Source of the DNA: Crocosphaera sp.
Lineage (GTDB): Bacteria; Cyanobacteriota; Cyanobacteriia; Cyanobacteriales; Microcystaceae
Assembly (NCBI GenBank): GCA_030065205.1
Contig: JASJDN010000005.1
Location: 62,001-126,000, forward strand
Reading direction: 5' to 3'
DNA length: 64,000 nucleotides
This document shows positions 1 to 8,927 of this stretch, one piece after another. Each line of letters starts with the position of its first letter. Positions within the stretch are counted from its first letter, which is position 1. The notes beneath the pieces were generated by a model. That model did not search any database. It was not told the origin of the DNA and worked only from the letters and a program-made list of their open reading frames with translations. The translations under genes were made by a program, and so were the position numbers.

Positions 1-594
1 ACGGGATTAATTGATGGCCTACCTCTGGCTTTAGGGGTCATGGACTTCCGTTTTATGGGGGGAAGTATGGGATCTGTGGTGGGGGAAAAAATTTGTCGTC
101 TCATTGAACACGCGACAGAAGAACGCTTTCCAGTGGTCATTGTCTGTGCCTCTGGTGGGGCGCGGATGCAAGAGGGAATGTTAAGCTTAATGCAAATGGC
201 CAAAATTTCTGGGGCCCTTGAACATCATCGCAATGCCAAATTAATGTATATTCCTGTCTTAACCCATCCCACCACCGGAGGGGTAACGGCTAGTTTTGCT
301 ATGTTAGGGGATATCATTTTGGCTGAGCCCAATGCCACCATCGGTTTTGCGGGACGACGGGTAATTGAACAAACTTTACGAGAAAAGTTACCCGATGGTT
401 TCCAAACGTCGGAATACTTGTTAAAACATGGCTTTGTGGATGCTATTGTTTCTCGGACTCAACTCAAGAAAACCTTAGCCCAGTTAATCAGTATTCATCA
501 ACCCTTTTTCCCTGTCTTACCTCCCCTTGATGTCCGTGATAAACATCATCACCCAGAAGAAGTTGTCTTCAAACTCGATGGGAAACAACCTTAA
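1..594 (+). CDS. accD: Acetyl-CoA carboxylase carboxyltransferase beta subunit, 5'-truncated by the window edge
   Basis: Forms the carboxyltransferase of acetyl-CoA carboxylase with AccA, transferring CO2 from carboxybiotin to acetyl-CoA for fatty acid synthesis in the cytoplasm. The frame is open from base 1, so the gene begins outside the window and about the last 197 residues are seen. Family signatures visible are [20 protein letters not shown], the [10 protein letters not shown] segment and [11 protein letters not shown], which forms part of the acyl-CoA/carboxybiotin site. The N-terminal four-cysteine zinc ribbon would lie upstream. The C-terminus is of ordinary length. No terminator hairpin follows; a low-complexity repeat begins about 100 bp downstream. 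Confidence 0.96.
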   Translation, partial: TGLIDGLPLALGVMDFRFMGGSMGSVVGEKICRLIEHATEERFPVVIVCASGGARMQEGMLSLMQMAKISGALEHHRNAKLMYIPVLTHPTTGGVTASFAMLGDIILAEPNATIGFAGRRVIEQTLREKLPDGFQTSEYLLKHGFVDAIVSRTQLKKTLAQLISIHQPFFPVLPPLDVRDKHHHPEEVVFKLDGKQP

Positions 595-692
595 CGAAGT
601 CAGAAGTCAGACGTGTAATTTATAGTTGAGGGTAATAAGGTGACGAGGTGATGGGGTGAGGGGGGGAATATATATCAATAATTTCTCCTAGT

Positions 693-755
693 CTCCCTCT
701 GCTCCCCCTGCTCCCTCTGCTCCCCCTGCTCCCCCTGCTCCCCCTGCTCCCCCTG
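693..755. repeat. Tandem repeat, seven 9-bp units
   Basis: Seven consecutive 9-mers of the form ctccccctg or ctccctctg fill the gap between accD and the converging permease gene. The first and third units carry a T in place of a C; the last four are identical. The tract is almost purely pyrimidine on the plus strand apart from the periodic G. It resembles the short tandemly repeated sequences common between cyanobacterial genes. No function can be read from it. Confidence 0.9.
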
Positions 756-815
756 CCTTCTTAATATGATTATCTACTGTCTAAAGCGGATCTAGTATTA
801 TTCCTCCTTGACAAC

Positions 816-1727
816 TTATTTTATATTTTTAGGATCAAAAGCATCTCGTAATCCATCTCCAATATAGTTAATACTTAATACCGTTAAAAAGATGGCTAAC
901 CCAGGAAAAAAAGCAGTATGAGGTGCAGTGGTTAAATAATCTTTTGCTTGAAATAACATCTGTCCCCAAGTGGGAACATCAGGAGGAAATCCTAACCCTA
1001 AAAAACTTAAAGTCGATTCGGTAATAATGGCATTTCCTACCCCTAATGTGGCGGCAACAATAATCAAACTCAAGACATTAGGAAGCAGATGAACTAAAAT
1101 AATACGGTGGGATTTAGCCCCTAAAACGACGGCTGCTTTGATAAATTCCATCTCTTTTAATCTTAGAATATTTCCTCTTACCAGTCGCGCTACAGACATC
1201 CAATTAAGTCCACCAATGACGATTACTACTAAGATGAAAATTCCTAATTCTGGTCCGGCAATTTGTTTAATGGGTTCCCTAAATAAATAGACCACTAATA
1301 AGAGTAAAGGTAACTGAGGTAAAGCTAAAAATAAATCCGTTAAACGCATTAATAAACCATCAATAAAACCTCCATAAAATCCAGCGATCGCTCCAATAGT
1401 TGTTCCTAAAAAAATAGCCACTAACATAGCCAAAATTCCTACTGTTAGAGAAATTCTTCCCCCAAATAACACCCTCGCTAACATATCTTGTCCTAAAGAA
1501 TTGGTGCCAAAAGGATGATCTAAACTGGGTAAGGCACTCGCTTTACTAAAATCAATTTTATCGATAGGAACCTGATAAATAAATGGACCAATAATGACGG
1601 AAATAAAGATAATAGCGAGACTAATTAATCCGAAAATTGCTAAGGGATCACGGCGAAATTTTCTCCAAATATAATAAGATATTTTTTCTTTTTGACTGAC
1701 TACTGATTTTGTGCTAAGATTATCCAT
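816..1727 (-). CDS. ABC transporter permease, OppC/DppC family
   Basis: Inner-membrane permease subunit of a peptide/nickel-type ABC importer. The 303-residue protein has the OppC layout: a short cytoplasmic N-terminus, a TM near 29-50, the family motif HPFGTNSLGQDMLARVLFGG at 71-90, then about five more TMs. The EAA loop that docks on the ATPase is at about 195-218, with KAAVVLGAKSHR followed by HLLPN. No partner permease, ATPase or binding protein lies beside it, so the rest of the transporter must be encoded elsewhere. This is common in cyanobacteria. The substrate cannot be assigned from sequence. Confidence 0.92.
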   Translation of the reverse strand: MDNLSTKSVVSQKEKISYYIWRKFRRDPLAIFGLISLAIIFISVIIGPFIYQVPIDKIDFSKASALPSLDHPFGTNSLGQDMLARVLFGGRISLTVGILAMLVAIFLGTTIGAIAGFYGGFIDGLLMRLTDLFLALPQLPLLLLVVYLFREPIKQIAGPELGIFILVVIVIGGLNWMSVARLVRGNILRLKEMEFIKAAVVLGAKSHRIILVHLLPNVLSLIIVAATLGVGNAIITESTLSFLGLGFPPDVPTWGQMLFQAKDYLTTAPHTAFFPGLAIFLTVLSINYIGDGLRDAFDPKNIK

Positions 1728-1762
1728 TTTATATTAAGAACAACAGTAATAATAATTATTAA

Positions 1763-2575
1763 TTATTGAAAGACAACAGTAATTTTATCTCCCCATTTAA
1801 GTTGTAATTTTTCTTGTGCATTTCCCCCATTGATAGCAATTTCTACCCAGCCATGACTCCCTATTAATGTTATCATTTCCCCTGGAGCAATATCGCTATA
1901 GGTGCAACCAGATTTAATCATGATATCATTAACGTCAATCGACCATTTTTTACCCTTTACCTGGTGAGACGAAATATTAGTAATTAGGTTGCCAAAATGA
2001 TCAATATATTGAATGATTCCTTTGATCTTTTTCTCTGTAATATGAGGAGATGGTAAGGGAAAGTTCACTAAACTCGTGATAGGAATAACCTCTCCTAATG
2101 CTTCTAGAGAAACACCAGACGCTAAATAAGCAGCAACTGGGGAAAAAATATCTCGACCATGAAAAGTTGAACTAACATTAGGAATACGCCAATAGTCCGT
2201 ATTGGTTAAAGATACTGCTTTGATTGCCGGTTCTTGTGCCAAAATACCACTAAATAAACCATTATCAGGCCCGACTAAATACCCTCGGGAACACTCAATG
2301 GCAACACTGCGTCTCTCACTTCCCACACCTGGATCAACCACAGCTAAAAATACCGTATCTTGAGGAAAATAAGGATAAGCATTCATTAAGCAAAACCTAG
2401 CTGCCCAAATTTGCTGAGGCGGAATAAAATGGGTAAGGTCAATAATAGGGATACTAGGGTTAATTGTAGCTATTACTCCTTTCATAATTCCTACATAGCC
2501 ATCCTGTAAGCCAAAGTCTGTTAAAATCGCGATCGCTTTTGTTTTTGATGGTTGCATCATGGGGATCAATGCCAT
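1763..2575 (-). CDS. SAM hydroxide adenosyltransferase family protein (DUF62)
   Basis: Family members cleave S-adenosylmethionine with water/hydroxide to adenosine and L-methionine; relatives are the fluorinase and chlorinase. Signatures in the 270-residue product are TDFGLQDGYVG at 19-29, DPGVGSERR at 81-89, GPDNG at 102-106, FHGRDIF at 138-144 and IDHFGN at 191-196. The N-terminal domain is followed by the usual C-terminal beta domain. The ATG at 2573-2575 has no obvious Shine-Dalgarno, and Met6 or Met7 are possible starts just before the conserved core. It lies 35 bp upstream of the permease gene on the same strand and may be co-transcribed. The physiological role of the family is unclear. 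Confidence 0.9.
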   Translation of the reverse strand: MALIPMMQPSKTKAIAILTDFGLQDGYVGIMKGVIATINPSIPIIDLTHFIPPQQIWAARFCLMNAYPYFPQDTVFLAVVDPGVGSERRSVAIECSRGYLVGPDNGLFSGILAQEPAIKAVSLTNTDYWRIPNVSSTFHGRDIFSPVAAYLASGVSLEALGEVIPITSLVNFPLPSPHITEKKIKGIIQYIDHFGNLITNISSHQVKGKKWSIDVNDIMIKSGCTYSDIAPGEMITLIGSHGWVEIAINGGNAQEKLQLKWGDKITVVFQ

Positions 2576-2665
2576 AAATATTTCTTAACAACTTTTAGAG
2601 AGTATACGTGAAATGTTATGTTAGAAATAGCCTCTACCATAAAATCCAATACAAGGATGTTTACT

Positions 2666-2824
2666 ATGAACAAAAATAGTCAAGATACCATCACACAAGC
2701 CATCAGAACCCATCGAGAAAGTCTGCGAAAAAGTTTACAACACCGCTTAGAAGTGGCAAGATCGTCCAATAACGATTATTTAGTCCGTCAACTTGAAGCA
2801 GAAGCAGCGTATTTACATCTTTAA
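2666..2824 (+). CDS. Small hypothetical protein, 52 aa
   Basis: A small charged, helical protein rich in Arg, Gln and Glu with no TM segment. The frame stays open upstream to 2618, but the ATG at 2666 is preferred because AAGGA lies about 8 bases before it. It is transcribed divergently from the SAM hydroxide adenosyltransferase gene. A strong hairpin starts 14 bases after the stop codon. I do not recognise the family. The ribosome-binding site and the composition (THRESLRKSLQHRLEVARS) make it look like a genuine gene. Confidence 0.55.
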   Translation: MNKNSQDTITQAIRTHRESLRKSLQHRLEVARSSNNDYLVRQLEAEAAYLHL

Positions 2825-2837
2825 TTGTTTGGATGTG

Positions 2838-2864
2838 TAGAGACGTTTGATAGAAACGTCTCTA
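2838..2864. repeat. Perfect hairpin, 11-bp stem (tagagacgttt)
   Basis: Tagagacgttt at 2838-2848 pairs perfectly with aaacgtctcta at 2854-2864 across a 5-base loop. It follows a small gene but has no T-tract, so it is a weak terminator candidate. From memory, gtagagacg...cgtctctac palindromes are a common dispersed repeat in cyanobacterial genomes. Confidence 0.7.
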
Positions 2865-2927
2865 TGCAGTACATAAACATTTCGATAAAATATAATGAAG
2901 ATGTTTATTGTTTATTTGTAATGTATT

Positions 2928-3509
2928 ATGCAAGCAACAGTTATCAAAAATTATTCCATAGAAGACTATCTACAACAAGAAGAAAAAGCAGACTTTAAGA
3001 GTGAGTACATCGACGGACAAATTATACCCATGACAGGTGGAACAATCAATCATAACCAAATTGCAGTTAATCTTGTTACAGAATTAAACATTGCTTTCAA
3101 AAAGCTTAATTATCGGGTTTATGTCGAAAATGTTCGACTGTGGATACCAGAAAAACGGATTTTTACCTATCCTGATATTATGGTTATTGAGGGGGAACCC
3201 ATTTATTATGAAAATCGTAAAGATACCATTATTAACCCAAGTTTAATTATTGAAGTTTTATCTCCTTCTACTGAAAATTACGATAAAGAGGGAAAATTCG
3301 CTGCATATCGAACCATCGATAGTTTTCAAGAATATGTTTTAATCAGTCAGACTAATATTTATGGTGAAAAATTCGTGAAAACAGGAGATAAACAATGGTT
3401 GTTTCAAGAGTATCATCAAGAAGATGAAAAAATTGATTTAAAATTGAATAATATTACACTAAATTTTACTGATATTTATGATAAAGTTGATTGTGTTGTT
3501 GATAATTAG
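2928..3509 (+). CDS. Uma2 family restriction-endonuclease-like protein
   Basis: Uma2 (DUF820) proteins have a PD-(D/E)xK nuclease fold, are greatly expanded in cyanobacteria, and their biological role is unsettled. The 193-residue product shows the family pattern: EYIDGQIIPMTGGT at 26-39 with a conserved Glu near 26, YPD with Asp83, LIIEVLSPSTE with Glu109 and a Lys near 121. These are the likely metal-binding and catalytic positions and all are present. It stands alone, with a hairpin repeat on each side. A second family member starts at 34033. Confidence 0.9.
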   Translation: MQATVIKNYSIEDYLQQEEKADFKSEYIDGQIIPMTGGTINHNQIAVNLVTELNIAFKKLNYRVYVENVRLWIPEKRIFTYPDIMVIEGEPIYYENRKDTIINPSLIIEVLSPSTENYDKEGKFAAYRTIDSFQEYVLISQTNIYGEKFVKTGDKQWLFQEYHQEDEKIDLKLNNITLNFTDIYDKVDCVVDN

Positions 3510-3545
3510 ATGCTGTTTATTAAAAGAAAATGAAAAACCAGTTTT

Positions 3546-3610
3546 GTAGGGTGGGCAAAGTTTTCTAATTTACGGGTAGTCTAGATAAATCTCTGATTTG
3601 CCCACCCTAG
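3546..3610. repeat. MITE-like inverted repeat of the gtagggtgggcaaa family
   Basis: A 13-bp perfect inverted repeat, tagggtgggcaaa at 3547-3559 and its complement at 3597-3609, encloses a short AT-rich core. Related elements occur in this window at 30024, 50853, 51257 and 63564. No ORF lies inside. Confidence 0.8.
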
Positions 3611-3661
3611 CGTCTTAAGATTTTATTTATCAACAATCTAGAGGACTGTACACGTGGGATA

Positions 3662-4714
3662 TTAAAGTACAACTTGAATTTTATTAGCATTATCTAAAAG
3701 AATTTGAGGGTTAGCTTGTTGGGAAGAAATCATATTAATGTTTCCTTGTGCTTCAATAATAATGTTAGGATTGATTAAAAAGTTACGACCCGATTGAACG
3801 GTATCTAAGTTATTATTCCAAATAGTTGCTAATTTTTCTCTGATGTTTTCAAACTCCTTTGCATCTTCAAAATTAACTAACGTATAATAACGGGATAATC
3901 CTTGGGTGATAACTTCTATAGCATAAACATCAAATTTAATTTGAGGACTTTGGGGAAACTTAACTAACTTTCCTGTTAATTTTTTTTCTGTTCCGTGTTG
4001 TTTCACTAATTGATCGACCATTTTAATAGGAACTTTAGCGTTTAAATTTAAGTTTAAGTGGGTTGGTTTTCTTGGCCAAGATTGGATTTTATAACTAACA
4101 TCAATGAAGTCCCCTCTGTATAAATCTCGAGTTAATTCTGGAGTTTCAACAAAAATGGGTAAAACCTTATCTTTATACTCTACCACTAATATTTTACCTT
4201 CATTATTAATAGCATGAACTTTAAACATTGCATGATTTTTATAGTTTAATTCTGCTGGTATTTGGGCTTGATGTTTATAATCGTTATAGTCTGCTAACCC
4301 ATCCCAGGATTCCATAACCACAGCAGATTTGACAACAATATGGGGTTGAGGACTGGGATTTTCAACTAATTTACCTTTTAAACAAACCTGATCATGTCGC
4401 CTAACTTCCTTTAAAGTTGCTTGAGTTTTCTGATTACCCGGAATCACAGAAAAGAGTTGAGACTTAAAAAAATTATCAGGATCACGAACCGATAAAACAA
4501 ACATATTTTCCTCAGGAACCGCCCCATGAATTTCCCCTAATAAACCTGTCTGTTCTAATTCATGACTTAAGTTTAATAAATCAACCCCTTGATAAGCTTC
4601 TTCATGATAGACACAAGTTGGATCCGCCAATAAACCCGAAGAAAAAAAGGTAATCACCGACGCTGTAACAGCAATAAATAATAACAAAAATAGAGCTTTA
4701 TATTGTTTCACCAT
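3662..4714 (-). CDS. Membrane-anchored protein of unknown function, 350 aa
   Basis: The N-terminus has a single hydrophobic segment (about residues 7-29, ALFLLLFIAVTASVITFF) after a short basic stretch. It is a signal anchor or signal peptide, so the rest is probably periplasmic or lumenal. The remaining 320 residues are soluble and look mainly beta, with possible OB-like repeats such as KVLPIFVETPELTRDLYRGD and KLTGKLVKFPQSPQIKFDVY. No catalytic motif is recognised. The ATG at 4712-4714 is the natural start given the signal sequence. It is a single-gene unit. I do not recognise the family. Confidence 0.75.
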   Translation of the reverse strand: MVKQYKALFLLLFIAVTASVITFFSSGLLADPTCVYHEEAYQGVDLLNLSHELEQTGLLGEIHGAVPEENMFVLSVRDPDNFFKSQLFSVIPGNQKTQATLKEVRRHDQVCLKGKLVENPSPQPHIVVKSAVVMESWDGLADYNDYKHQAQIPAELNYKNHAMFKVHAINNEGKILVVEYKDKVLPIFVETPELTRDLYRGDFIDVSYKIQSWPRKPTHLNLNLNAKVPIKMVDQLVKQHGTEKKLTGKLVKFPQSPQIKFDVYAIEVITQGLSRYYTLVNFEDAKEFENIREKLATIWNNNLDTVQSGRNFLINPNIIIEAQGNINMISSQQANPQILLDNANKIQVVL

Positions 4715-5037
4715 TTTAATTTTTTAGAGTTAACTGTGTTGAAAAAGTAATTGTTTTGGCAGGTGAGAGATAGTAATCAGATTTCAGTTTTGAGAAAGGT
4801 AAAACACAGTGTTAAACCCCGAAAAATCGCTCTTGTAGGGACATAATATTATTATGTCCTAATGGGGTCTCATCTATGATTTCTGATTGCTACAGGTTCG
4901 AGAGAGTCAGTGATAACTGAAGAAGACAGCAAACTATTGACATGGTTAACCTAAAGAAACCATAAAAAATACTGAGAAGTGCTAAATGAGGGACTACAAC
5001 CAAAGAATAAGTCATTTACTATACTAAGACAGAACTT
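4715..5037. other. Intergenic region between divergent genes, with a 21-bp palindrome
   Basis: This gap separates the minus-strand membrane protein from cysK and should hold both promoters. The only clear structure is ggacataata-t-tattatgtcc at 4839-4859, two 10-base arms around one central base. It could be an operator or a copy of a dispersed palindrome. No convincing -35/-10 pair, riboswitch or ORF was found. Confidence 0.5.
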
Positions 5038-6000
5038 ATGAAAATTGCTCACAACGTAACCGAATTAATTGGTCGCACTCCCCTAGTCCAATTAAATCGT
5101 ATTCCTCAAGCAGAAGGTTGTAAAGCTCAAATTGTTGTTAAATTAGAAGGCATGAACCCCGCCGCATCCGTCAAAGATCGGATTGGGGTCAATATGATTA
5201 ATGCAGCCGAACGTGAGGGTTTAATCATTCCAGGGAAAACCCTGCTAGTCGAACCCACCTCTGGTAATACAGGTATTGCTTTAGCGATGGTAGCAGCCGC
5301 CAAAGGATATAAGTTAATTTTAACCATGCCCGAAACCATGAGTAAAGAACGTCGGGCTATGTTGAAAGCCTATGGCGCACAATTAGAATTAACCCCAGGT
5401 AGCGAAGGGATGAGTGGTTGTATTCGCCGGGCCCAGGAATTAGTAGAAACCCTTCCCAATGCCTATATGTTGCAACAATTTAATAACCCCGCCAACCCCG
5501 AAATTCACCGTTTAACCACCGCCGAAGAAATTTGGGAAGATACCAATGGAAGGGTAGATATTTTAATTGCCGGTGTGGGAACCGGGGGAACCATTACCGG
5601 TGTGGCAGAAGTGATTAAACAACGAAAAGCCAGTTTTCAGGCGATCGCCGTTGAACCCACCAACAGCCCTGTTTTATCGGGAGGAAGCCCCGGCGGACAC
5701 AAAATACAAGGCATTGGGGCCGGTTTTGTTCCCCAAGTATTGAAAGTAGAATTAATTGATGAAGTCGTCACCGTAACCGATGATGAAGCCATGAATTACG
5801 GACGACGCTTAGCTAAAGAAGAAGGGTTACTGTCCGGTATTTCCACCGGGGCTGCCTTATGTGCAGCCATTAAAGTTGGCAAACGACCCGAAAATATCGG
5901 TAAACTAATCGTAATGGTTCAACCCAGTTTTGGAGAACGTTACTTAAGTACCCCCCTTTTCCAAAATGTCGAACCCCCTCAACTGGCCATGATGAATTAA
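5038..6000 (+). CDS. cysK: Cysteine synthase A (O-acetylserine sulfhydrylase)
   Basis: PLP enzyme making L-cysteine from O-acetylserine and sulfide in the cytoplasm. Key features of the 320-residue protein are [11 protein letters not shown] with the PLP lysine at about 46, the substrate loop [13 protein letters not shown] at 71-83, the phosphate-binding GTGGTITG at 181-188, and SGISTGA at 266-272 around the serine that contacts the pyridine nitrogen. The C-terminal [10 protein letters not shown] is typical of CysK. Length and start are as usual for the family. A J-domain gene starts 40 bp downstream on the same strand. Confidence 0.97.
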   Translation: MKIAHNVTELIGRTPLVQLNRIPQAEGCKAQIVVKLEGMNPAASVKDRIGVNMINAAEREGLIIPGKTLLVEPTSGNTGIALAMVAAAKGYKLILTMPETMSKERRAMLKAYGAQLELTPGSEGMSGCIRRAQELVETLPNAYMLQQFNNPANPEIHRLTTAEEIWEDTNGRVDILIAGVGTGGTITGVAEVIKQRKASFQAIAVEPTNSPVLSGGSPGGHKIQGIGAGFVPQVLKVELIDEVVTVTDDEAMNYGRRLAKEEGLLSGISTGAALCAAIKVGKRPENIGKLIVMVQPSFGERYLSTPLFQNVEPPQLAMMN

Positions 6001-6040
6001 GCAAAGGGTTGGTTGCTGTCCTCTCTTCTTCCAGACTGTC

Positions 6041-6739
6041 ATGACATCTACAAATCATTATCACATCCTCGAAGTGAGTCAGAGTGCAACTCAAGCAGAA
6101 ATTAAACAAGCCTATCGTCGTTTGGCGAAACGGTTTCATCCTGACAGTCGCCAGGAAACGGCCAATCATGAACAGATTATCCGCATTAATGCAGCTTATG
6201 AAGTGTTGGGGGACCCTCAACGACGACACAGTTATGATCAGCAGTTGATTCCTAATTATCCTTCGGCCCGACGACAACAGAGGACAGCCCAAGCCCAATC
6301 TTACTACTATAGTCGTCGTGCGGCGGAGGAAGCATCGGTTGGCTTAATTGATCAATGGTTGAAGACGGTTTATCGTCCCATTGAGCGGTTAATTTTTCAC
6401 GTTTTAAACCGTTTAAATGAGCAAATTGATGCTCTAGCTGCTGACCCGTTTGATGATCAATTAATGGCAGTTTTTCAAGATTATGTCCGTTGTTCTCGTC
6501 ATGATTTACAACAGGCAAAACAAATATTTTCTTCTCAACCTAACCCTCCCAAATTAGCTAAAATAGCAGCCATTGTTTACTATTGTTTAAATCATGTCGC
6601 CGATGGGATTGAGGAATTAGAATGGTTTTGTTGTAATTATGACGATTCCCATTTACATACGGGTCAAGAATTATTTAGAATTTCTCACCGATTATTAAAA
6701 GAAGCCCATAATAATGCGGAGTTAATGGTTAATCGTTAG
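6041..6739 (+). CDS. J-domain (DnaJ-like) protein
   Basis: The N-terminal J domain (about residues 5-70) carries NHYHILEVSQSATQAEIKQA and the HPD tripeptide at 33-35 that stimulates Hsp70 ATPase, so it should act as a DnaK co-chaperone. The Gly/Phe region and zinc-finger domain of canonical DnaJ are absent. The C-terminal 150 residues are an alpha-helical domain of a kind I know only from cyanobacterial J proteins, ending in conserved-looking segments such as YYCLNHVADGIEELEWFCCN. It lies 40 bp after cysK, so read-through co-transcription is possible. The client is unknown. Confidence 0.92.
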   Translation: MTSTNHYHILEVSQSATQAEIKQAYRRLAKRFHPDSRQETANHEQIIRINAAYEVLGDPQRRHSYDQQLIPNYPSARRQQRTAQAQSYYYSRRAAEEASVGLIDQWLKTVYRPIERLIFHVLNRLNEQIDALAADPFDDQLMAVFQDYVRCSRHDLQQAKQIFSSQPNPPKLAKIAAIVYYCLNHVADGIEELEWFCCNYDDSHLHTGQELFRISHRLLKEAHNNAELMVNR

Positions 6740-6851
6740 GTCTATATAGGGCTTTTATTTGTAAATATATATTATCCACTACCCAATCACTGGACATAAG
6801 ATACAATGAGGCATTAACTTTAACTATCTTCTATAAATAAACAGATTATCA

Positions 6852-7985
6852 ATGACTGCATCTTCTCAAACTGTCCCCTTTGTGGATTTAACCTTACAAC
6901 ACCAACCCATACAAACCGAAATTGAACAAGCCATGGCCGCCGTTGTCCAACGGGGGGATTTTATTTTAGGAAAAACCTTAAAAGAATTTGAAGGTGAATT
7001 TGCTCAAGCAAGTGGTGTTAAGTATGGTGTCGGAGTGGCTTCTGGAACCGATGCCATCGCTTTAGGACTACAAGCTTGTGGTATTACTCAAGGGGATGAG
7101 GTCTTGGTTCCAGCTAATACCTTTATTGCAACAGTGATGGGGGTAATTCAGGCCGGGGCGACTCCTATTTTAGTCGATTGTGATCCTCATACGGCCCTCA
7201 TTGATTTAAACTTAGCCCCTAAAGCCATTACCCCTAACACCAAGGCTATTCTTCCCGTCCATTTATACGGTCAAATGGTATCCCCAAAAGCCTTACTCGA
7301 CTTTGCCCAAGCCCACAACTTAATTATATTTGAAGATGCGGCACAGGCACATTTGGCCCAACGGGAAGGCTATACCGCCGGCTCAATTGGCATGGCTGCT
7401 GCCTTTAGTTTTTATCCTAGTAAAAACTTAGGAGCGTTTGGTAACGGGGGAATGTTAATTACCTCTGATGAAGAAGTGGCCCACAGGGTTCGTACGTTAC
7501 GAAATTACGGCGCACCCAAAAAATATTATCATACGCAAGTAGGAAAAAACAGTCGTCTAGACACCTTGCAAGCAGCTATTTTGCAAGTTAAACTCCCTCA
7601 TTTATCTCAATGGAATCAATTAAGAAATCAGGCAGGACAAATTTATGATCAGGGGTTAAAATCGGGAGAAGATAAGGGTATTATCCCCATGAAAAATCTC
7701 TCTCAAGAAGGTCATGTTTATCATCTCTATGTTGTCCGCATTAACGAAGCATCTTCTCTGTCTCGTGAACAAGTCCAACAGTTTTTGGGAGAGAGGGGGA
7801 TTCAAACCGGTATTCATTATCCTATCCCTTGTCACCTACAACCTGCCTATAAAAGTTTAGGGTATCAATTAGGAGATTTTCCTCAAGCAGAGAGGCTATG
7901 TGAACAGATTTTATCCTTACCGATGTATCCTGGTATCACCTCAGCACAAATTGCTTGGGTGATCGAACAAATAGCTTTAATTTAA
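6852..7985 (+). CDS. DegT/DnrJ/EryC1/StrS family aminotransferase
   Basis: PLP-dependent sugar aminotransferase of the type that aminates nucleotide-linked keto-sugars for polysaccharide or glycan synthesis. Of the 377 residues, GVGVASGTDAIALGL (59-73), EDAAQAH (161-167) and FSFYPSKNLGAFGNGG with the PLP Lys at 191 are diagnostic. The C-terminal domain has HYPIPCHLQPAY. It precedes the cyanoexosortase gene by 33 bp on the same strand and probably shares its operon. That suggests a link between surface glycans and the exosortase pathway, which is inference. The exact sugar cannot be predicted. Confidence 0.93.
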   Translation: MTASSQTVPFVDLTLQHQPIQTEIEQAMAAVVQRGDFILGKTLKEFEGEFAQASGVKYGVGVASGTDAIALGLQACGITQGDEVLVPANTFIATVMGVIQAGATPILVDCDPHTALIDLNLAPKAITPNTKAILPVHLYGQMVSPKALLDFAQAHNLIIFEDAAQAHLAQREGYTAGSIGMAAAFSFYPSKNLGAFGNGGMLITSDEEVAHRVRTLRNYGAPKKYYHTQVGKNSRLDTLQAAILQVKLPHLSQWNQLRNQAGQIYDQGLKSGEDKGIIPMKNLSQEGHVYHLYVVRINEASSLSREQVQQFLGERGIQTGIHYPIPCHLQPAYKSLGYQLGDFPQAERLCEQILSLPMYPGITSAQIAWVIEQIALI

Positions 7986-8018
7986 GTAATTTATATTTAG
8001 TTTAATGGGTTATTAACA

Positions 8019-8927
8019 ATGCAAGCAACTTCCAAAATATCTCCGTTTCTCGAACGAAATTTAGGCAACGTTTTAATTATTGCCTTTCTCGCTGTTCTCT
8101 ATGCCCCTCTGATGTTTTTCTGGTATGAGGGCTGGTTAAACAAAAGTATTAATATTGAACACGAATATTTTAGCCACGCTATCATTGGCTTTCCCTACGC
8201 TGCTTATCTTATTTTTGGTAGAAATCGACCAAAATGGCAAAAATTAGCGAATAAAATTCATCCCTTGGGAGGCTTTTTCTTAGCGTTAGGATTAGCCTTT
8301 TATATCACCGGAACGAGGGAATTGGTATCCCTTTCTTTCCCTATTATTATCACTGGAATCATGCTCTGGTTGAAAGGGATACCAGGATTAAAATTGAATT
8401 GGTTTCCCCTGGTTTTGATTTTTTTGGGAACCCCTAATGCCGTTCCCTATTTAATCACCCCTTATACCTTACCGTTACAGAAATTTATTGCTGCTGTGGC
8501 CTGGTTTTTACTACAATTCTTAGGGGTTAACACACAAGTAGATGGGATTTACCTTTATGTCAATAATATTCCCGTAGAAGTTGCTCCTTATTGCGCTGGT
8601 TTAAAAATGCTATTTACCAGTTTATATGTCGCTCTACTCATACTAGATTGGACCGGTAATTTAAAAGATAAAGGACGGGTGGTTACTTTGTTAATATCAG
8701 CGGCCGCTATTAGTGTCACCGCTAATATTATTCGTAATACCTTACTGGCGGTTTTTCATGGAAATGGAATGGACCAAGCTTTTTATATTCTTCATGATAG
8801 TTGGGGAGGGGATCTCTACTCTGTGGGAATGTTAGGAACCATTGTGGGATTAAATTGGTTACTCGATCGTTTTTCAGAGCAGTCAACCATCATAGGGGAG
8901 GGTAGTAATGATAATCTTACTGAATAG
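8019..8927 (+). CDS. crtB: Cyanoexosortase, probably type B
   Basis: Polytopic membrane transpeptidase-like protein predicted to cleave PEP-CTERM sorting signals and pass cargo to the cell surface. The 302-residue product has about eight TMs. The exosortase catalytic set is visible: Cys192 in APYCAGLKMLF, Arg239 in ANIIRNTLLAVFHGNG and His259 in ILHDSWGGD. It is followed by an overlapping gene resembling the exosortase-associated EpsI-like protein and preceded by a DegT aminotransferase. Type B rather than A is my recollection of the APYCAGLKM signature and of the partner protein. The symbol follows exosortase nomenclature and has nothing to do with phytoene synthase. Confidence 0.85.
   Translation: MQATSKISPFLERNLGNVLIIAFLAVLYAPLMFFWYEGWLNKSINIEHEYFSHAIIGFPYAAYLIFGRNRPKWQKLANKIHPLGGFFLALGLAFYITGTRELVSLSFPIIITGIMLWLKGIPGLKLNWFPLVLIFLGTPNAVPYLITPYTLPLQKFIAAVAWFLLQFLGVNTQVDGIYLYVNNIPVEVAPYCAGLKMLFTSLYVALLILDWTGNLKDKGRVVTLLISAAAISVTANIIRNTLLAVFHGNGMDQAFYILHDSWGGDLYSVGMLGTIVGLNWLLDRFSEQSTIIGEGSNDNLTE

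Noticed and set aside
5870..6518. Two minus-strand ORFs opposite cysK/DnaJ
   Set aside because: They are antisense frames of two strongly supported genes and have no independent signals.
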